Source: Clostridium beijerinckii
GTDB taxonomy: Bacteria > Bacillota > Clostridia > Clostridiales > Clostridiaceae
Direction of reading: 5' to 3'
Assembly (NCBI RefSeq): GCF_036699995.1
Contig: NZ_CP144906.1
Span: 1,674,001 to 1,738,000, forward strand
Length of the DNA: 64,000 bases
Of this stretch, positions 9,806-18,859 are shown in pieces (the stretch's first letter is position 1; each line of letters starts with the position of its first letter). Position numbers and translations under genes: made by a program. Below the pieces are notes generated by a model. It had not been told where the DNA came from, searched no databases, and saw only the letters and a program-made list of their open reading frames with translations.

Positions 9806-10297
9806 ATGTCAGTAAGGGTTAAGTTTATAAGTGAAGTAGAAGTTAAAGATGAGAAAAAGGTTTTAAAAGCTGCTAAAAATGCTAGGGTAAAAATTAATGA
9901 TTCGTGTGAAGGAAAAGGAAAATGTGGAAAGTGTGTTATTAAAGTTATAGATGGAAAACTTTCTGAACCAACTAAAGAAGAATTAAAAATTTTAGGAAAA
10001 GAAAAAATTGATGGCGGTTATAGATTGGCATGCCAAACCCGTATACTTGAGGATTCAGTGATAGAAATAATAGATAGTGAAGATGCAAAAGCTAAAAGGG
10101 ATGCTAAGTGTGGTACTTTAAAAGTTAAGGATAGTGATAAAATAAAATTACGCAAAGAAGATATAGATACTAATGATAAAGTAGAGGCTTCTCAAATCGA
10201 AGAGGTAAAAATTAAGATAGATAGTGATGATAATAAGTTGAACCATAAGGAACATAACAAGGATAAGGTAAAAAAGAATAAAAAATCAGATAAATAG
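9806..10297 (+). CDS. 2Fe-2S ferredoxin-domain protein with lysine-rich tail
   Basis: 163 residues. The first ~95 form a plant-type 2Fe-2S ferredoxin domain with cluster ligands C34, C40, C43 and C76 (CEGKGKCGKC, then LACQTRI). This is the spacing seen in the N-terminal domain of corrinoid-activating proteins and small clostridial ferredoxins. The last ~65 residues are low-complexity, very rich in Lys and Asp, and have no counterpart in ordinary ferredoxins; they could contact nucleic acid or a partner protein. The start has GGAGAGG upstream. A strong terminator follows, so it is a one-gene unit. Redox role is inferred from the domain; the partner is unknown. Confidence 0.8.
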   Translation: MSVRVKFISEVEVKDEKKVLKAAKNARVKINDSCEGKGKCGKCVIKVIDGKLSEPTKEELKILGKEKIDGGYRLACQTRILEDSVIEIIDSEDAKAKRDAKCGTLKVKDSDKIKLRKEDIDTNDKVEASQIEEVKIKIDSDDNKLNHKEHNKDKVKKNKKSDK

Positions 10298-10366
10298 AAT
10301 ATAAAGTACATAAACAAAAAATAGTTAAATTAATAAGAATAGATTAGTGAATAATATCTATTTTAA

Positions 10367-10411
10367 AATAAGGCTTTGAAATGTTATTGAATTACATTTC
10401 AAAGCCTTATT
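10367..10411 (+). terminator. Strong terminator after the ferredoxin gene
   Basis: A perfect 18-bp stem (AATAAGGCTTTGAAATGT and its complement) with a 9-base loop, followed by ATTTTTAG. Confidence 0.85.
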
Positions 10412-10450
10412 ATTTTTAGTTGGGATATATTTCATAGTTTAAGTATACCT

Positions 10451-10800
10451 CACCGAAATCATAAATATTTTGATTCCGAAAAGCTATGAAAATATCGCTG
10501 AAGGTTCTAAGCAGCAGGTTGTATCCACTTTAGCATGCTCCAACTTTCCTAGGGAAGCTCGACTCATTACATTCGCTGAGGAAGTTCGAGAACCCAAAAT
10601 AAAATTTTGGACTCTCACTTCACAAGCTAAATTGGGACAACCACTAGCGGGAACTCGACTCACGTTCGTTCGCTGAGTAAGCGATTCTCACCAAATCAAA
10701 GATTTGGGTTCTCTGCTTAAGAACTTTTAACAGCTCATTTTCAAATGTTTTCTTCATATTATGACCCTTGTGGTTACAAATATATTTATGATTTCTAGTG
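10451..10800. repeat. Long branched palindrome (dispersed element, copy B)
   Basis: The outer arms pair AAATCATAAATATTTTG (from 10456) with CAAATATATTTATGATTT (to 10794). Flanks read CACCGAAA on the left and TTTCTAGTG on the right, the same ends as copy A although the arm sequence differs. The next layer pairs GGTTCTAAGCAG with CTGCTTAAGAAC. Inside, GGTTGTATCCACTTTAGC pairs with GCTAAATTGGGACAACC, enclosing a second partial core (CTCGACTCA, and CCAAAAT/ATTTTGG). The main core lies at 10650-10721 and ends CTTAAG. It appears to be a nested or duplicated version of the element. Confidence 0.7.
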
Positions 10801-10999
10801 AAGATATGAACTTAAAGTTTTAGTAAATTTGTAAATACATTCATCTAATAAGTTAAGGTATTAGTTGAATTATCTATATAAAATCAGTAAAAACATGAGG
10901 ATTTTTAACATGCTTTTTACACGGAAACAAGTTTTAATTAATAATCGGGTATTACACTTAATAATGTAAATAAATAGATTTTAAAGGATAGGTGAAAGA

Positions 11000-11602
11000 A
11001 TGTATACTAGAAATTTACTGTCTTATAATTATAGGTCTAATATAGATAGCATAGTTATAAGAAAAATTAATCTAATAAAAATGCTTTTTCTCCTGTTATT
11101 GTTAATTATTTTTTTAACAAGTATAGTAAGGTTCTATAATTCTATTGAATGTACAAATAGTAGTAGCCTCGCAGTTGATGACTTTAAAACTGATATCAGT
11201 ATGATTAGTGAAGCGGTGAATATTATTGAGACGGAAAGGACATCAAATGAGAATCTTCAAATAAATCATTTTGGATCTGATGGCAAAATAGTTGATGCTA
11301 GTGAAATTAGAACAGAGTTAGCGGCAGCTTTAATTAAAATCGGAGATATGGATAACGATAAAAAGTTATCAAATGAGGAAATTACGGAACTTGGGATGAT
11401 GAAATTGGATACCAAAACTATTCAAAAAGAACTTAGGGAATTTCAATTTAATTTAGGATCATCAGACCATAATCTGAAAAATTTTATTGTTATAACGAAG
11501 GGAAAATATGCAGGAACAATACTTTATAATGGACCTTTAAAATTTATTGATGATGAACATAAGCGTTATTTTGGATTAGAATTATGGATGGATGCTAAAT
11601 GA
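11000..11602 (+). CDS. Membrane-anchored protein with an EF-hand-like calcium motif
   Basis: 200 residues. A single hydrophobic segment (about residues 28-46, MLFLLLLLIIFLTSIV) follows a basic start and probably anchors the protein with the rest outside. The sequence DMDNDKKLSNEEI near residue 112 has the D-x-D-x-D...E spacing of an EF-hand or dockerin-type calcium loop. The C-terminal part (KYAGTILYNGPL, then YFGLELWMDAK) is not recognised. AGGATAGGTGAAAG precedes the ATG. It lies between a repeat element and the sigma-54 activator; there is no evidence of co-transcription. Confidence 0.6.
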   Translation: MYTRNLLSYNYRSNIDSIVIRKINLIKMLFLLLLLIIFLTSIVRFYNSIECTNSSSLAVDDFKTDISMISEAVNIIETERTSNENLQINHFGSDGKIVDASEIRTELAAALIKIGDMDNDKKLSNEEITELGMMKLDTKTIQKELREFQFNLGSSDHNLKNFIVITKGKYAGTILYNGPLKFIDDEHKRYFGLELWMDAK

Positions 11603-11762
11603 TTTTCAAATTTTAAAGTAATTTGAGAGCGATGTAGTTGTATTATTCAAAAATTAACATCAAATTTAAATATTATTAAATTCGACATATATATTTAATA
11701 AGTTTATTATATAAGATATAATAAATGATAAATTTATCTTTGTGTAAGCATAGGAGAAATAT

Positions 11763-13709
11763 ATGGAGAATTATGTGGATTTTATTAATAAAGCTTGGGA
11801 AGACTTTATTTCTACAGGAAATGTCAATCCTAAGGTTAGAAGTGAAATTGGTGATTCATGGATAAGATGCATGAACTATGGTGTTGATCCCTATGATGGT
11901 AAGGGTCATGTTAAACATTCTAATATAAATGAATTAATTAATAAAAATAATGAACTTATATCTGTAGCTAGACCTATTATGGAAAGTATTTATAGCATGG
12001 TTAGAGGATCAGGATTTGCATTATTTTTAACGGATAAAGATGGATATATAATAGACGTAATAGGCGATAACGATATAATGAAGAGAATTGAGGAATTAAA
12101 CTTCCTCAAGGGTGAATTATGGTCTGAAAATGTAGTTGGAACTAATGCTATAGGGACGGCATTATATCTTGGGAAACCGGTGCAGACTATAGGAGCAGAA
12201 CATTATGGGGTAAATCAACACTCTTGGACTTGTTCTGCATCTCCTATTTATGATGAAGATGATAATTTAATTGGATGTATAAACATGTCTGGAAATTATT
12301 ATAATGCACATTCTCATACGTTAGGAATTGTAACTGCTGCGGCACAATCAATACAGAAGCAAATGGCACTTGCTATTTCGTATAAGTTACTTAATGTGAC
12401 ATTTGATTCCATATCAGAAGGCATGATAGTTATTAATGAGTATATGAAAGTTAAAAGAATAAACGGACGAGCTTTGAAAATTCTAAATATATCACTAGAA
12501 GAAGCAATGAATATGAATATTAATGAAGTACTAAATGGCGTAGATTTTCAAAAATTATTGCAAGAAAAAAATAAATCTTTAAATAATATAGAATGGGATT
12601 TTTCTATAAATAATGACATAATAAAATGTGTTATAAACGTATTACCATTAAATAAAAATGGTAAAAGTAGTGGTATGGTAATAACTTTTACAGAAGTTAA
12701 GATTGTACATAAACTAGTAAATAAGTTTGTGGGATATAAAGCACAATATGAATTTAAAGACATTATAACAACAAGCAAAGAGATGGCCAATATGATAGCC
12801 TTCGCTAAAAAAGCTTCAAAAAGCGATTGCAATATACTAATACAGGGAGAAAGCGGTACTGGTAAAGAGTTGATTTCTCAGTCAATACACAATTATAGCG
12901 ATAGGGCTAGAGGTCCGTTTGTCGCTGTAAATTGTGCATCAATACCTAGCGAATTAGTTGAAAGTGAATTATTTGGATATGAAAAGGGGGCTTTTACTGG
13001 AGCATCAAAAGAAGGACATCCAGGTAAGTTTGAATTAGCAGATGGGGGGACAATTTTCCTTGATGAAATTGGTGAGCTGCCATTAGATATTCAAAGTAAG
13101 CTTCTTAGGGTTTTAGATAATGGAAAGATAGTTAGAGTTGGTGGGACTTATGAGAAGCAGCTAAATGTTAGAGTTATTGGTGCCACTAATAGAATATTGA
13201 AAAATGAGATAAGAAAGAAAAATTTTAGAGAGGATCTATATTATAGGTTAAGTGTAATGGAGATAAAGACTATTCCATTAAGAGAGCGAAAAGATGATAT
13301 AGATGTACTTGTAAATGATTTTGTTCAAAGATTAAACATAAAAAACAAAAATAAGATTATAACTGTAAGTAAGGAATATATTGATAAGTTAAAGAAATAT
13401 GATTGGGACGGAAATATAAGAGAACTTAAGAATGTTGTTGAGCGAGATTATTACTTAAGCGAAGATGAAATAATGAATATAGATATAAATAATTTAGATT
13501 ATAATAATATGACACAAACTTTGCATGATGAACCTATGGACCAAGAGGACATTAAAATAGTTCCTCTTGATGTATTAGAAGAGAACGCTATAAGGGATGC
13601 TATAAAAAAATGTGATGGAAATCTTCAACTAACAGCTAAATTGTTAAGTATAGGAAGAGCAACTTTATATAGAAAGATAAAAAAATATCATATAGATGTA
13701 TCAAAATGA
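11763..13709 (+). CDS. Sigma-54-dependent transcriptional activator (GAF-PAS-AAA+-Fis)
   Basis: 648 residues with an AcoR-like layout: GAF sensor domain (about 55-205), PAS-like segment (about 210-320), AAA+ domain with Walker A GESGTGKE near 362, the sigma-54 contact loop GAFTGA at 409-414, [13 protein letters not shown] as Walker B, and a C-terminal Fis-type helix-turn-helix ([21 protein letters not shown]). It remodels sigma-54 polymerase at -24/-12 promoters while bound to upstream sites. A perfect -24/-12 promoter lies 174 bases after its stop codon, before the butanediol dehydrogenase, with repeated TGTATC sequences between. Activation of that gene, probably in response to acetoin or a related ligand, is a strong inference. 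Confidence 0.92.
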   Translation: MENYVDFINKAWEDFISTGNVNPKVRSEIGDSWIRCMNYGVDPYDGKGHVKHSNINELINKNNELISVARPIMESIYSMVRGSGFALFLTDKDGYIIDVIGDNDIMKRIEELNFLKGELWSENVVGTNAIGTALYLGKPVQTIGAEHYGVNQHSWTCSASPIYDEDDNLIGCINMSGNYYNAHSHTLGIVTAAAQSIQKQMALAISYKLLNVTFDSISEGMIVINEYMKVKRINGRALKILNISLEEAMNMNINEVLNGVDFQKLLQEKNKSLNNIEWDFSINNDIIKCVINVLPLNKNGKSSGMVITFTEVKIVHKLVNKFVGYKAQYEFKDIITTSKEMANMIAFAKKASKSDCNILIQGESGTGKELISQSIHNYSDRARGPFVAVNCASIPSELVESELFGYEKGAFTGASKEGHPGKFELADGGTIFLDEIGELPLDIQSKLLRVLDNGKIVRVGGTYEKQLNVRVIGATNRILKNEIRKKNFREDLYYRLSVMEIKTIPLRERKDDIDVLVNDFVQRLNIKNKNKIITVSKEYIDKLKKYDWDGNIRELKNVVERDYYLSEDEIMNIDINNLDYNNMTQTLHDEPMDQEDIKIVPLDVLEENAIRDAIKKCDGNLQLTAKLLSIGRATLYRKIKKYHIDVSK

Positions 13710-13764
13710 GAAAAGAAAAATCTGTGTATCAAAATGAGAAAGGAAAATGTATCGTTTTGATACA
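13697..13764 (+). promoter_or_regulatory. Candidate upstream activator sites and terminator
   Basis: The sequence TGTATCAAAATGAGAAA occurs at 13697 and again at 13725, and a palindrome TGTATC-GTTTT-GATACA lies at 13748-13764 followed by a T-run. The direct repeats are the right distance (about 160-190 bases) from the -24/-12 promoter to be enhancer sites for the activator. The palindrome may act both as a third site and as the terminator of the activator gene. Confidence 0.6.
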
Positions 13765-13882
13765 TTTTTCTTTTATAGTTAAATGGTTTTTATATAAAAT
13801 TGTATTATAAATAATAGATAAAATAAAATTATATCAAGCAAACAACCTAAATAACGCAAAAAAATATAATCTTAATCATAAC

Positions 13883-13899
13883 TTGGCACAGAAATTGCT
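13883..13899 (+). promoter_or_regulatory. Sigma-54 promoter of the butanediol dehydrogenase gene
   Basis: TTGGCAC, five bases, then TTGCT: an exact match to the -24 (GG) and -12 (GC) elements with correct spacing. It lies 53 bases before the start codon. Confidence 0.85.
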
Positions 13900-13951
13900 T
13901 AATAAAATATATGTGAATTAATTAACAATTTATCCAAGGAGGAGTTTTAAG

Positions 13952-15034
13952 ATGAAAGCAGCATTATGGTATGCAAAGAAAGACGTTAGAGTAGAGGAAA
14001 TTGAAGAACCTAAAGTTACAGTTAATGGTGTAAAGATTAAAGTAAAATGGTGTGGAATATGTGGATCAGATTTACATGAATATTTAGGAGGACCTATATT
14101 TATACCAGTAGGACAACCTCACCCATTAAGTGGTACAACAGCTCCAGTAGTTTTAGGACATGAATTTTCAGGAGATGTCGTTGAAGTTGGTCCTAATGTA
14201 AAGAATTTTAAACCAGGAGATAGAGTAATAGTTGAACCTATAGTTGCATGTGGAAAATGTCCAGCATGTTTAGAAGGAAAATATAATTTATGTTCATCAT
14301 TAGGTTTCCATGGACTTTGCGGAAGTGGTGGAGGACTTGCTGAATATACAGTTTTCCCAGAAGAATTTGTACATAAGATTCCAGATGAAATGTCTTACGA
14401 ACAAGCTGCTTTAGTTGAGCCAATGGCAGTAGCATTACATTCAATTAGAATTGGTAATTTTAGAACAGGGGATACTGCTTTAGTACTAGGATCTGGTCCA
14501 ATAGGACTAGCAACTATTGAGTGCTTAAAAGCAGCTGGTGCAAAATTAATAATAGTATTACAAAGAAAATCTATAAGACAAGATTATGCTAAAAGAGCAG
14601 GGGCAGATGTAGTATTAGATCCTAATGAAGTAAATATAGCAGAGGAAGTTAAGAAGCTTACTAACGGATTAGGAGTTGACGTGGCATTTGAAACTACAGG
14701 AGCTCAAATAGGTTTTGATACAGGTATAGATAGCTTAAAGTTTGAAGGAACTTTAGTTGTAACTAGCATATGGGAAAATGATGTTAAATTTAATCCTAAT
14801 GTATTAGTATTTACTGAGAAGAAAATCATTGGAACATTAGCATACAGACATGAATTCCCAGCAACTATGGCTCAAATGAAAGATGGAAGAATAAAAGCAG
14901 AAGGATATGTAACAAAGAAAATACATTTAGATGATATAGTTGAAGAAGGTTTCGGAGCATTAACAGGTCCAGAAAAGAAGAAACATGTTAAGATATTAGT
15001 ATCTCCAGACAAAGAACTCGTATCTAAATCTTAA
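13952..15034 (+). CDS. (R,R)-butanediol dehydrogenase-type zinc alcohol dehydrogenase
   Basis: 360 residues of the medium-chain dehydrogenase family. Catalytic zinc ligands are the Cys in CGICGSDLHEY and the GHE of VVLGHEFSGD; the structural zinc site is CGKCPACLEGKYNLC; the NAD(P) fold starts VLGSGPIGLA. The insertion GGPIFIPVGQPHPLSG is typical of the 2,3-butanediol dehydrogenases that interconvert acetoin and 2,3-butanediol. AGGAGG lies 7 bases before the ATG. Control by the adjacent sigma-54 activator is suggested by the -24/-12 promoter. Some members act on other secondary alcohols or sorbitol, so the substrate is likely but not proven. Confidence 0.88.
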   Translation: MKAALWYAKKDVRVEEIEEPKVTVNGVKIKVKWCGICGSDLHEYLGGPIFIPVGQPHPLSGTTAPVVLGHEFSGDVVEVGPNVKNFKPGDRVIVEPIVACGKCPACLEGKYNLCSSLGFHGLCGSGGGLAEYTVFPEEFVHKIPDEMSYEQAALVEPMAVALHSIRIGNFRTGDTALVLGSGPIGLATIECLKAAGAKLIIVLQRKSIRQDYAKRAGADVVLDPNEVNIAEEVKKLTNGLGVDVAFETTGAQIGFDTGIDSLKFEGTLVVTSIWENDVKFNPNVLVFTEKKIIGTLAYRHEFPATMAQMKDGRIKAEGYVTKKIHLDDIVEEGFGALTGPEKKKHVKILVSPDKELVSKS

Positions 15035-15184
15035 TCTATATAGAATTTGCAATTAGCAATAAAGATATAAATAGTACTTATAGATAAAGTATATTCTCGC
15101 AAGAACAAAAATTATACTAAGATTCAGATGAATAGAAAAAATCACCTGAATCAAGTTTACTTGGTTAAATTAGGAGGAACGTAA

Positions 15185-16075
15185 ATGTATAAAATAGTGA
15201 ACAAAAAGGAGCTAACAAATAATATATTCTCAATGGATATAGAAGCTCCAAGAGTAGCAAAATCTGCAAAGCCTGGACAATTTATTATCATAAAAAATGA
15301 TGAAAAAGGTGAAAGAATTCCGTTAACTATAGCAGATTATGATCAGGAAAAAGGAACAGTAACTATAGTTTTTCAAACTGTAGGAAAAGGAACAAAACAG
15401 TTAGCTGCTTTTAATGAAGGGGATCATGTAGCTGACTTTGTTGGACCATTAGGTGTACCAAGTGAATTTATACATGAGGATATAGAAGAATTAAAGAAAA
15501 AGAATTTCATCTTTGTGGCAGGTGGAGTTGGTGCAGCACCAGTTTACCCACAAGTAAAATGGATGCATGAACATGGAATAGCTGTAGATGTTATTTTAGG
15601 AAGCAGAAACAAAGATTTGTTAATATATGAAGAAAAATTAAAGAATGCTGCTGGAAATCTTTATGTAACAACTGATGATGGTTCATATGAATTTAAGGGA
15701 ACTGGATCAGATATGCTTAAAGAATTAGTTAATAATCAAGGTAAGAAATATGATCATGCAATTATTATTGGACCAATGATAATGATGAAATTTACTTCTA
15801 TGCTAACTAAGGAATTAGGAATTCCAACAACAGTAAGCTTAAATCCAATAATGGTTGATGGTACAGGTATGTGTGGTGCTTGTAGAGTTACTGTTGGAGG
15901 AGAAGTTAAGTTTGCTTGTGTTGATGGACCAGAATTTGATGGACATTTGGTAAATTACGATGAATCAATGAGAAGACAAGCTATGTATAAAACAGAAGAA
16001 GGAAAAGCACAGTTAGAAGTTGAAGAAGGAAATACTCATAGTCACGGTGGCTGTGGTTGCAGAGGTGATAAATAA
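15185..16075 (+). CDS. nfnA: NADH-dependent ferredoxin:NADP+ oxidoreductase, small subunit NfnA
   Basis: 296 residues. It has an N-terminal FAD-binding barrel (PLTIADYD, then GPLG), an NAD-binding domain (FVAGGVGAAPVYP), and a C-terminal 2Fe-2S site (GTGMCGACRVTV, then FACVDGPEFD). The tail is His/Cys/Gly-rich. With the next gene it forms the electron-bifurcating NfnAB complex, which couples NADH and reduced ferredoxin to NADP+ reduction. The stop codon overlaps the next start (TAATG), indicating translational coupling. An AGGAGG site precedes the ATG. The same fold also occurs as the small subunit of sulfide dehydrogenase and dihydroorotate dehydrogenase, but the partner settles the assignment. 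Confidence 0.9.
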   Translation: MYKIVNKKELTNNIFSMDIEAPRVAKSAKPGQFIIIKNDEKGERIPLTIADYDQEKGTVTIVFQTVGKGTKQLAAFNEGDHVADFVGPLGVPSEFIHEDIEELKKKNFIFVAGGVGAAPVYPQVKWMHEHGIAVDVILGSRNKDLLIYEEKLKNAAGNLYVTTDDGSYEFKGTGSDMLKELVNNQGKKYDHAIIIGPMIMMKFTSMLTKELGIPTTVSLNPIMVDGTGMCGACRVTVGGEVKFACVDGPEFDGHLVNYDESMRRQAMYKTEEGKAQLEVEEGNTHSHGGCGCRGDK

Positions 16076-17469
16076 TGGACATGAATGAGAGATTAGTTAG
16101 AATACCAGTAAGAGAACAAGATCCAAAGGTTAGAGCAGCAAACTTTGAAGAAGTTTGTATCGGATATAACGAAGAAGAAGCAACTAAAGAAGCTTCTAGA
16201 TGTCTAAACTGTAAGAATCCTAAATGTGTAGAAGGATGTCCAGTATCAATCAATATACCAGGATTCATTTCTTATGTTAAAGATGAAAAATTTGAAGAAG
16301 CTGCAAAAGAAATTTCAAAATACAGCTCACTTCCAGCAGTTTGTGGAAGAGTATGTCCACAAGAAAAACAATGTGAAGGAAGATGTGTTTTAGGAATAAA
16401 AGGTGACTCAGTGTCTATTGGTAAACTTGAAAGATTTACAGCAGACTGGGCAGCATCACATAATGTTGATTTAAGTGCAACAGAACCTAAAAATGGAATT
16501 AAAGTTGCAGTTATAGGAAGTGGACCTGCAGGACTTACTTGTGCTGGAGATTTGGCTAAAAAAGGATATGAAGTAACTATATTTGAAGCACTTCATAAAG
16601 CAGGTGGAGTTTTGGAATATGGAATTCCAGAATTCAGACTTCCAAAAGAAAAAGTAGTTAAAAATGAAGTTGAAAACATTAAGAAACTTGGTGTTAAAAT
16701 AGAAACTAATGTTATAGTTGGCAGAACTATAACTATAGATCAATTGTTTGAAGACGAAGGATTCAAAGCTGTATTCATAGGTTCAGGTGCAGGACTTCCA
16801 AGATTCATGGGAATACCAGGGGAAAATGCAAATGGAGTATGCTCAGCAAATGAATTTTTAACAAGAGTAAACTTAATGAAAGCAGCAGTAGAAGGATACG
16901 ACACTCCAGTTAGATCTGGTAAAAAAGTTGCAGTAGTAGGCGGAGGAAATGTTGCTATGGACGCAGCAAGAACTGCCTTAAGACTTGGATCTGAAAGCCA
17001 TATCGTTTATAGAAGAGGTGAATCAGAACTTCCAGCAAGAGTAGAAGAAGTACATCATGCTAAGGAAGAAGGAGTAATCTTTGATGTATTAACTAATCCA
17101 ACAGAAATCTTAGTAGATGAAAATGGATGGGTTAAAGGAATGAAATGTGTAAGAATGGAACTTGGAGAACCAGATGCATCAGGAAGAAGAAGTCCAGTTG
17201 AAGTTCCTGGTTCAGAATTTGTTATGGATGTAGACACTGTAATAATGTCACTTGGAACATCACCAAATCCATTAATTTCATCAACAACTCAAGGATTAGA
17301 AATAAATAAGAGAAGATGTATTGTAGCTGAAGAAGAAACAGGTCTTACTACTAAAGAAGCAGTTTATGCTGGTGGGGATGCAGTTACAGGAGCAGCAACA
17401 GTAATACTTGCCATGGGTGCTGGTAAAAAGGCAGCAAAAGCTATAGATGAGTATTTACAAGGAAAATAA
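16075..17469 (+). CDS. nfnB: NfnB / NADPH-dependent glutamate synthase-type flavoprotein
   Basis: 464 residues. The N-terminal part binds two 4Fe-4S clusters (CLNCKNPKCVEGCP and CGRVCPQEKQCEGRC). Next come an FAD-binding motif (VAVIGSGPAGLTCAGDLAKKG near 140), an NADPH site (VAVVGGGNVAMDAARTALR near 285) and the FAD/cluster contact GGDAVTGAATVILAMGAGK at the end. It is homologous to the small subunit of glutamate synthase (GltD), but no large subunit is near and it is coupled to nfnA, so NfnB is the better name. The complex sits in the cytoplasm and balances NADH, NADPH and ferredoxin pools. Confidence 0.9.
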   Translation: MDMNERLVRIPVREQDPKVRAANFEEVCIGYNEEEATKEASRCLNCKNPKCVEGCPVSINIPGFISYVKDEKFEEAAKEISKYSSLPAVCGRVCPQEKQCEGRCVLGIKGDSVSIGKLERFTADWAASHNVDLSATEPKNGIKVAVIGSGPAGLTCAGDLAKKGYEVTIFEALHKAGGVLEYGIPEFRLPKEKVVKNEVENIKKLGVKIETNVIVGRTITIDQLFEDEGFKAVFIGSGAGLPRFMGIPGENANGVCSANEFLTRVNLMKAAVEGYDTPVRSGKKVAVVGGGNVAMDAARTALRLGSESHIVYRRGESELPARVEEVHHAKEEGVIFDVLTNPTEILVDENGWVKGMKCVRMELGEPDASGRRSPVEVPGSEFVMDVDTVIMSLGTSPNPLISSTTQGLEINKRRCIVAEEETGLTTKEAVYAGGDAVTGAATVILAMGAGKKAAKAIDEYLQGK

Positions 17470-17521
17470 ATATAAACTTAAAATAAATATAATTTTTATG
17501 ATCAAATCCTAAATTATAAAG

Positions 17522-17552
17522 CCTTGGCAATATTAAATGAATATTGTCAAGG
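17522..17552 (+). terminator. Terminator of the nfnAB operon
   Basis: Stem CCTTGGCAATATT / AATATTGTCAAGG with one G-U pair and a 5-base loop, followed by TATTTTTATT. Confidence 0.85.
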
Positions 17553-17686
17553 TATTTTTATTCTTTAAGGATTCATAATGAATGTGAATTAAAACCTATG
17601 CTCATATAGAAGGAAGTTTTATAGTTAAGTAATTTATGCTAAAGGAGTATAATAGATATATATTTAGATATAGTAAGGAGATAAAA

Positions 17687-18469
17687 ATGGAAAATATATT
17701 AGTTAAAGAATATTATGATTGGTTTAGCTCTTATGTAAAAAAGTTTTATGGGGAAGATAGCTTAATAAATCAGAATATTGAACTTAAGGAAATACATACG
17801 CTAAAAGTCGCAGAGCATGCTGTAAATATTGCAAAATCTTTAAATTTGCCCCAAGAAGAAGTTGATACAGCAGAGATAATAGGATTATTTCATGATATAG
17901 GAAGGTTTGAACAATTCAAAAAATATAAGACATTTAGGGATGCTTTTTCAGAAAATCATGCTGCTTTAGGTGTTAAAATATTAGAAGAGAATGGAACATT
18001 AAAAAACTTAGATGATAGTAGAAAAAAGATTATTATTAAAGCTGTAAATCTTCATAATGAAAAAGATCTTCCAATGGATTTAAATAAGGAAGAATCATTG
18101 TTTTGCAAATTGATTAGAGATGCCGATAAACTTGATATTTTCAGAATCATTATGGGATATGAGAGAGAAAGAAAGAATCATCCTAATCCGGCGCTTGATA
18201 ATTTACCTGTTACATCAGGCTACAATTCAGATTTTATTAAAGATATTCGTTCAAATAAAAAAATTAGTAATAATTCACTAAAAAATTATAATGATAGAAA
18301 AATATATGAATTAAGTTGGATAATTGATTTGAATTTTTCATTTTCTCTTAACTATATAAAGGAGAAGGAAGTTTTAAAAACATTAATTAGCTGTTTACCT
18401 AAAAATGAAGAGATTGATGACTTAGAAAGGTACCTTGATAAATATATAGAAAATTCCATAGTGAAATAA
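17687..18469 (+). CDS. HD-domain phosphohydrolase
   Basis: 260 residues. It carries the HD-superfamily metal ligands in order: the His of HTLKVAEHAVNIA, the HD pair in LFHDIGRFEQF, the His of NLHNEKD, and the Asp of RDADKLDIFR. The family hydrolyses phosphomonoesters or nucleotides; the substrate is unknown. The ATG at 17687 (MENILVKEYY) is preceded by TAAGGAG at 7 bases and is preferred over an in-frame ATG 51 bases upstream. It is monocistronic. Confidence 0.8.
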   Translation: MENILVKEYYDWFSSYVKKFYGEDSLINQNIELKEIHTLKVAEHAVNIAKSLNLPQEEVDTAEIIGLFHDIGRFEQFKKYKTFRDAFSENHAALGVKILEENGTLKNLDDSRKKIIIKAVNLHNEKDLPMDLNKEESLFCKLIRDADKLDIFRIIMGYERERKNHPNPALDNLPVTSGYNSDFIKDIRSNKKISNNSLKNYNDRKIYELSWIIDLNFSFSLNYIKEKEVLKTLISCLPKNEEIDDLERYLDKYIENSIVK

Positions 18470-18859
18470 TTTATCTGTAAAATGAACATTTTAATTGATT
18501 TCTGTTTAATAATAATATTTAATTTATGTCTATACTAGCTAACCTGATTCTATTAACCAAATGCTAAATGCTGTTATGTTTAATCTACACATATATAAGT
18601 ATTTATAATGTCTATAAAATTCAGCGGCATATAATATGTAGGTATAATAACGAATAATACTTATGTTATTTGGAAAATTAACTTTATGCAATCTTTAATT
18701 GTAAAATACATTTTTATAGCAAATCATATTCTGTAATTGCCTTATAGTAGAGTACATTAAAGCAAACTACTTTAATTAAGAGTATGTTTTGTATAAATTT
18801 ATTTAAGAATGATAATTATTAAGATAGCATTGAAAATAGTATAGTCAGGGGTGGAAAGT
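18470..18859. other. Intergenic upstream of the metal exporter
   Basis: AT-rich with no open frame. A TGATAATTATTA sequence near 18810 resembles half of an iron- or manganese-regulator box, which would suit the metal exporter downstream, but the match is weak in such AT-rich DNA. Confidence 0.35.

Noticed and set aside
16075..17469. Glutamate synthase small subunit (gltD)
   Set aside because: Sequence fits either name, but the overlapping upstream NfnA gene and lack of a large subunit favour NfnB.
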